Notes under the pieces: generated by a model | Databases searched by the model: none | What the model was told of the DNA's origin: nothing | The model's input: only the letters and a program-made list of their open reading frames with translations | Assembly (NCBI GenBank): GCA_963783865.1 | Contig: CAWAPD010000001.1 | Location: 744,001-808,000, forward strand | Reading direction: 5' to 3' | Origin: CAWAPD01 sp963783865 | GTDB lineage: Bacteria; Actinomycetota; Thermoleophilia; UBA2241 | DNA: 64,000 bases | Made by a program: the position numbers and the translations under genes | Part shown: positions 60,625-64,000 of the stretch, in pieces | Layout: each line of letters begins with the position of its first letter | How positions within the stretch are numbered: position 1 is the first letter of the stretch

Positions 60625-61677
60625 ATGCGCGCGATGGTCCTGCACAGACCGGCGCCGATCGAGGACCGGCCGCTGCGGCTCGAAGAGCCGCCGCTGCCGG
60701 TCGCGCGCCACGACGAGGTCCTGATCCGCGTTCACGCCTGCGGCGTGTGCCACACCGACCTGCACATCGCCGAGGGCGAGCTGCCGCCGCACAAGTCCCC
60801 TGTCGTGCCCGGCCACCAGATCGTCGGCGAGGTCGTCGAGGTCGGTCACAAGGTGGAACTCCTCGAGATCGGGGACCGGGTCGGCGTGCCGTGGCTGTGG
60901 AGCACCGACGGCATCTGCCGGTATTGCCGGCGCGGCGACGAGAACCTCTGCGACGACGCGCGCTTCACCGGCTACGACGTGGACGGAGGCTTCGCCGAGT
61001 ACACGGTGGCGCCGGCGGCGTTCACGTACCTGCTTCCGGACGTGCCGGACCTGGCCGCCGCCCCGCTGCTCTGCGCCGGCATCATCGGCTACCGCACGCT
61101 GCGGTTGTCGGGGATCGTGCCCGGCGCCGAAGCGCTGGGCGAGGCGGCGCCCGGCGGCGCGGCCGCCGGGCGCCGCCTCGGCATCTACGGCTTCGGCGCC
61201 GCCGCCCACCTCTGCCTTCAGGTGGCGCGGTACTGGGGCGCCGACGTGTTCGTGTTCACGCGCGGCGAGGAGCACCGGGATCTGGCGCTCGAGCTCGGCG
61301 CCGTGTGGGCCGGCGTGGCGGGCGACGATCCCGGCGGCGAGCCGGGCTTGCGCCTCGACGCCGCCGTGATCTTCGCCCCCTCCGGCCCCCTCGTTCTCGA
61401 CGCCCTCAGGGCCCTCGACAAGGGCGGCACCGTCGCGCTGGGCGGCATCTACTCGAGCCCTATCCCGCCGATCGACTACCCGCTGATCTACGGGGAGCGG
61501 GTCGTTCGAAGCGTTGCCAACTCGACGCGGCGCGACGCCCGCGAGCTGATGCAGCTCGCCGCCGACATCCCCATCGAGACCGACGTGCAGGTCTTCCCGC
61601 TCGAGCAGGCCAACGAGGCGCTGATCGCCCTCAAGCACGGCGGCATCCGCGGAGCCGCTGTCCTGGAGATCGGGTAG
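60625..61677 (+). CDS. Zinc-dependent alcohol dehydrogenase with palindrome-encoded insertion
   Basis: A 350-residue medium-chain dehydrogenase. The catalytic zinc Cys is in CGVCHTDLH, GHQIVGE gives His-Glu, and the structural zinc site is CRYCRRGDENLC. The NAD-binding domain begins LGIYGFGAAAHLC, the variant seen in the AdhA / YL-ADH-like group. ATG 60625 has GAGGAG five bases upstream. Residues about 168-186 form an extra Ala/Gly/Arg-rich loop just before LGIYGFG, where I recall relatives running directly from PG-x to LGIYGFG. An 18-base palindrome (61141-61179) encodes it. It likely oxidises short alcohols or reduces aldehydes with NAD(P). Confidence 0.88.
   Translation: MRAMVLHRPAPIEDRPLRLEEPPLPVARHDEVLIRVHACGVCHTDLHIAEGELPPHKSPVVPGHQIVGEVVEVGHKVELLEIGDRVGVPWLWSTDGICRYCRRGDENLCDDARFTGYDVDGGFAEYTVAPAAFTYLLPDVPDLAAAPLLCAGIIGYRTLRLSGIVPGAEALGEAAPGGAAAGRRLGIYGFGAAAHLCLQVARYWGADVFVFTRGEEHRDLALELGAVWAGVAGDDPGGEPGLRLDAAVIFAPSGPLVLDALRALDKGGTVALGGIYSSPIPPIDYPLIYGERVVRSVANSTRRDARELMQLAADIPIETDVQVFPLEQANEALIALKHGGIRGAAVLEIG
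61141..61179. repeat. 18-bp perfect palindrome inside the alcohol dehydrogenase gene
   Basis: Arms 61141-61158 and 61162-61179 are exactly complementary around GCG, coding in frame for the inserted loop EAAPGGAAAGRRL before the NAD-binding motif. Confidence 0.85.
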
Positions 61678-61719
61678 GCCGATCCGGTCCGACGATCACC
61701 GCGCCCGCCCGCTTCGTGC

Positions 61720-61725
61720 TACTCT
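61720..61725 (+). promoter_or_regulatory. Leaderless -10 box of the membrane protein gene
   Basis: TACTCT ends six bases before ATG 61732. Confidence 0.45.
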
Positions 61726-61731
61726 CGTAGC

Positions 61732-63147
61732 ATGAGCCGCGAGGGGGGCCTGAAGCGCTCGATCATCGTCGGGATCGTCGGCGGCATCGTCACCGTCGTC
61801 GCCTGCTTCGTCGTGCTTCTGGTCCTGGGTCTCATCCCATCCAAGCCGCTCGGCGACGCCCTTCAGACGGACACCGGTTCGAGCGCGGCACGGCTCGAGA
61901 GCGCCGCTCTTCGCGCCTGGAGCCTCGATCGACTGACGACGTGGGACACGGCGGCGGGAGCCTGGCGCGAGCAGAGAACGGGTCTGGCCTTCGTCCCTCT
62001 CCTGCTTGGCGCGGCCGCCACTTTCGCCGTCGGCGCGGTCGCGCGGCGTCTGATCGAGCGAGAAGCAACGCAACGAGCGGTGCTGCTCATCGCCTTTAGT
62101 CTCACATGCGCGTTCGTCGTCGCGGTCGTGTCGGCCGCGGCCGGCTTCACGACGAAAGGGACGTACGGCGGGGCGCAGGGCGTGGTGGCGGAGATCGGTC
62201 ACGAGCCGATCGTCTACTTCGTCACGGCGACGCTGGTGAGCCTGTCGCTCGGTGCTTTCGCCTTCGGGGTCGTCGGGTATCTCCCGCGGCCACTCGGTTC
62301 AGCGGTGAACCGCGCAGGGCTGCTGACCGGGGCCGCATTCCTTCTGGCGGGTCTGCTCTTCCCGGTCTTCGTGATCACGGGCCCGGTGTCCGGAACGGAC
62401 GCACAGGTGGCGCTGGACCTGGCCCACGCCTCCGGGTACTCGGCCGCCGCCGGCGGTTCCGTCGTGCCGTTCGCGCTCGGAGCGCGGGTCTGGATGGGCA
62501 GCGCCTCGGACTCGCCGTTCCTTCCGGTGTCGTCGAGCGTCGCGAACTATGCGACGGGAGCCGGTGACGCCCGTTGGCTCGGCCTGAACGAGCAGCTCGT
62601 GCGCAACGCGGCGGACCGGATGTGGGTGATGGTCCGTCCCTACGGCCGGGACGGCTGGTGGGTCGCGTTCCTGCTGTCGTGCCTGGCGTTGGGCGGTCTG
62701 GCCTGGGCGAGCGTCTCCCTCTGCCGCGCAGAGGGAGCGCATGCTCCTTCGGCCGGTCTCGGTCTCGGCATCGTTCAGGGGGTCGTGGTGCTGGCGTTCC
62801 TCTTCATCGTGTCCTACCTGTCGCGCCTCGTGGTCGACACGACCAAACAAGGTCCGAGAGCGCAGTCTGTCGTCTCACGAGAAGTCTGGGGGTTGCGGGC
62901 GGACGGCTATGCGAGGGTCGTGGTCCTCACGTTCGCCGTTTGTGCCTGCTGCGGGGTCTTGTACGGGCTCGTGGCCGCGGTCGTGCGACGACGATCGCCG
63001 GCCGCTCGCGCCGAGGACGATCTGGAACGGGGCGCCGAGGCCGACACGCGCGAACGGGCGCGCGAGGACTCGCTCCGCGAGGGGAGCACCGAGGTCGTGG
63101 ACATACCGCATCCCAACGCATTGACGAGAGGCAAGCTCGGCGGCTGA
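61732..63147 (+). CDS. Polytopic membrane protein, unknown function
   Basis: A 471-residue protein with about seven transmembrane helices: one at residues 9-34, three in about 85-200, one in about 200-225, and three in about 305-425. A large extracytoplasmic loop (about 225-300) contains SGYSAAAGGSVVPFALGARVW and SSSVANYATGAGDARW. The last 45 residues are charged and cytosolic. I do not recognise a family. The gene is probably transcribed alone, from a leaderless promoter. Confidence 0.7.
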   Translation: MSREGGLKRSIIVGIVGGIVTVVACFVVLLVLGLIPSKPLGDALQTDTGSSAARLESAALRAWSLDRLTTWDTAAGAWREQRTGLAFVPLLLGAAATFAVGAVARRLIEREATQRAVLLIAFSLTCAFVVAVVSAAAGFTTKGTYGGAQGVVAEIGHEPIVYFVTATLVSLSLGAFAFGVVGYLPRPLGSAVNRAGLLTGAAFLLAGLLFPVFVITGPVSGTDAQVALDLAHASGYSAAAGGSVVPFALGARVWMGSASDSPFLPVSSSVANYATGAGDARWLGLNEQLVRNAADRMWVMVRPYGRDGWWVAFLLSCLALGGLAWASVSLCRAEGAHAPSAGLGLGIVQGVVVLAFLFIVSYLSRLVVDTTKQGPRAQSVVSREVWGLRADGYARVVVLTFAVCACCGVLYGLVAAVVRRRSPAARAEDDLERGAEADTRERAREDSLREGSTEVVDIPHPNALTRGKLGG

Positions 63148-63199
63148 GGTCCGGGCGACAGACAGTCCGGGCGGCGGCTAGACGGAGCAGAGCCGGCGC

Positions 63200-63490
63200 C
63201 TACAACGTCTCGAGCGTCCGCCCCTTCCAGTTCCACCACTTGAGCAGCTCGGGATCGTGCTGCGAGGTGGAGGCGTAGTACACGGCGCAGCGGAAGGCGT
63301 AGAGCACGCACGGGTCGATGCGGTGGCCGGCCGTCTCGCAGTCGCGCTCGTAGAGCTCCTCGGGGTTCTTGTCGCGCAGGTCGGCGACGGCTCGGACCCC
63401 GAGCCGTCGCAGGTGCCCGGCCAGGTTCGGCCCGATCCCCGGGATCTCGGTCAGGTCGTCGGTAGCTGGTATGTTCGTCTGCCGCTGCAT
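63200..63490 (-). CDS. Cdd1-type helix-hairpin-helix protein (DUF/pathogenicity locus family)
   Basis: A 96-residue protein. Residues 10-35 hold a helix-hairpin-helix (LTEIPGIGPNLAGHLRRLGV), followed by DLRDKNPEELYERDCETAGH, the CVLYAFRCAVYYAS stretch and the closing ELLKWWNWKGR. This is the full pattern of the family labelled 'pathogenicity locus' (Cdd1), small single-domain proteins of unknown role. The HhH suggests DNA binding. It follows nadA on the same strand after 39 bases, so it is likely cotranscribed. Confidence 0.85.
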   Translation of the reverse strand: MQRQTNIPATDDLTEIPGIGPNLAGHLRRLGVRAVADLRDKNPEELYERDCETAGHRIDPCVLYAFRCAVYYASTSQHDPELLKWWNWKGRTLETL

Positions 63491-63529
63491 CCTCGCCCCC
63501 TCGCAGAGATGCGTACCCGGTGGGTGCCG

Positions 63530-64000
63530 CTACTGCACCATGCGCTCGACGGCCCGCAGCGCCCGCTCGCGGATCTTCGGCGGCACGACGATCTCGTTCT
63601 CGAACTCCTCGAGGGCGGCGATCGCCTTGTCCAGCGTCGTCAGCTTCATGTTCGGGCACACCGCCTTGCGCGTCGCCGGCACGAACTCGCGGTCGGGGTG
63701 CAGCCGGCGCAGCCGGTGCAGCAGCCCGGTCTCGGTGGCGACGATGAACGTGTGGGCATGGGAGCCGCCTGGGTAGCGCAGCATGCCCGACGTGCTGAGG
63801 ACGGCGTCGGCCAGCTCGAGCACCTCCCGTCGACACTCGGGATGGGCCATCACGACGGCGTCGGGGTGCTCGGCCCTGGCGGCGCGGATCTCGTCGGCGG
63901 TCATGTCGTGGTGCACGGGGCACCACCCGTTCCAGAGGATGATGTCCGTGCGGCCCGTCTCGCGCGCGACCCAGTCCCCGAGGTTCTTGTCGGGGACGAA
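63530..64000 (-). CDS. nadA: Quinolinate synthase A, C-terminal half (5' end outside window)
   Basis: The last 156 codons are present; the gene continues past 64000. The text begins FVPDKNLGDWVARETG and contains WNGWCPVHHD (a cluster Cys with the following His pair), MAHPECRREVLELAD (a second Cys), TETGLLHRL and TRKAVCPNMKLTTLDK (third Cys). These three Cys ligate the [4Fe-4S] cluster. NadA condenses iminoaspartate and dihydroxyacetone phosphate to quinolinate in NAD synthesis. nadB and nadC would normally be nearby, but none is in this window. Confidence 0.94.
   Translation of the reverse strand, partial: FVPDKNLGDWVARETGRTDIILWNGWCPVHHDMTADEIRAARAEHPDAVVMAHPECRREVLELADAVLSTSGMLRYPGGSHAHTFIVATETGLLHRLRRLHPDREFVPATRKAVCPNMKLTTLDKAIAALEEFENEIVVPPKIRERALRAVERMVQ

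Overview
The window is very GC-rich, densely packed DNA with many GTG starts and start/stop overlaps. Its gene content (Lgt, lipoboxes, MoxR/DUF58, a BldC-like DNA-binding head, 14-helix drug exporters, leaderless genes with TANNNT -10 boxes) suggests a high-GC Actinomycetota. An HdrABC-Flx electron-transfer complex and a flavodiiron protein point to a lineage with anaerobic or microaerobic metabolism, perhaps one of the deep Thermoleophilia- or Coriobacteriia-related groups known mostly from metagenomes. That placement is inference. No phage, insertion sequence, CRISPR array or replication origin was seen.

Layout. 1-2.7 kb: an efflux pump, its TetR regulator and a cut-off methyltransferase, all on the minus strand. 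2.8-5.7 kb: tRNA-Asp, a strongly structured untranslated leader and a secreted Ycf48-like beta-propeller. 5.8-9.4 kb: a MoxR / DUF58 / DUF4129 operon. 9.4-16.5 kb: a seven-gene minus-strand operon hdrC-hdrB-hdrA-flxD-flxC-flxB-flxA, in which all six junctions are 4-base ATGA or GTGA overlaps. 16.8-24.6 kb: a propeller lipoprotein, an MFS carrier, a frameshifted secreted subtilase and a secreted protein of unknown function. 24.6-35.5 kb: a cupin, two tandem M20 peptidase paralogues, an SDR, a lipoprotein, an MFS exporter, a glycogen-debranching-like glycosidase, an EamA carrier and a LOR/SDH (ornithine cyclodeaminase-like) enzyme. 35.5-49.6 kb: a membrane GGDEF protein, an acyl-CoA synthetase, a frameshifted small ABM/DABB-like gene, a beta-helix membrane protein, a flavodiiron protein, an EamA carrier, a peptidoglycan amidase, homoserine dehydrogenase, a class V aminotransferase, a HAD-GH65 fusion and a universal stress protein. 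49.7-54.9 kb: one gene for a 1701-residue protein joining a MerR/BldC-type DNA-binding head to serial GAF domains, an HD-GYP and a GGDEF domain. 54.9-64 kb: lgt, an HExxH secreted protein, a LolA-like anchored protein with an ABC-2 exporter, a zinc alcohol dehydrogenase with an insertion, a membrane protein, a Cdd1-type helix-hairpin-helix protein and the C-terminal half of nadA.

Three features cut across the window. First, about eighteen long GC-rich inverted repeats, most with perfect arms of 14-22 bases, lie both between genes and in frame inside genes. Those inside genes fall in loops, linkers or tails that are not conserved in the family; the clearest is an insertion in the alcohol dehydrogenase. 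They behave like a dispersed palindromic element that also serves as a hairpin terminator. Second, six genes have a TANNNT hexamer exactly six bases before the start codon, the pattern of leaderless transcription. Third, three convergent gene pairs use one CTAG as both stop codons.
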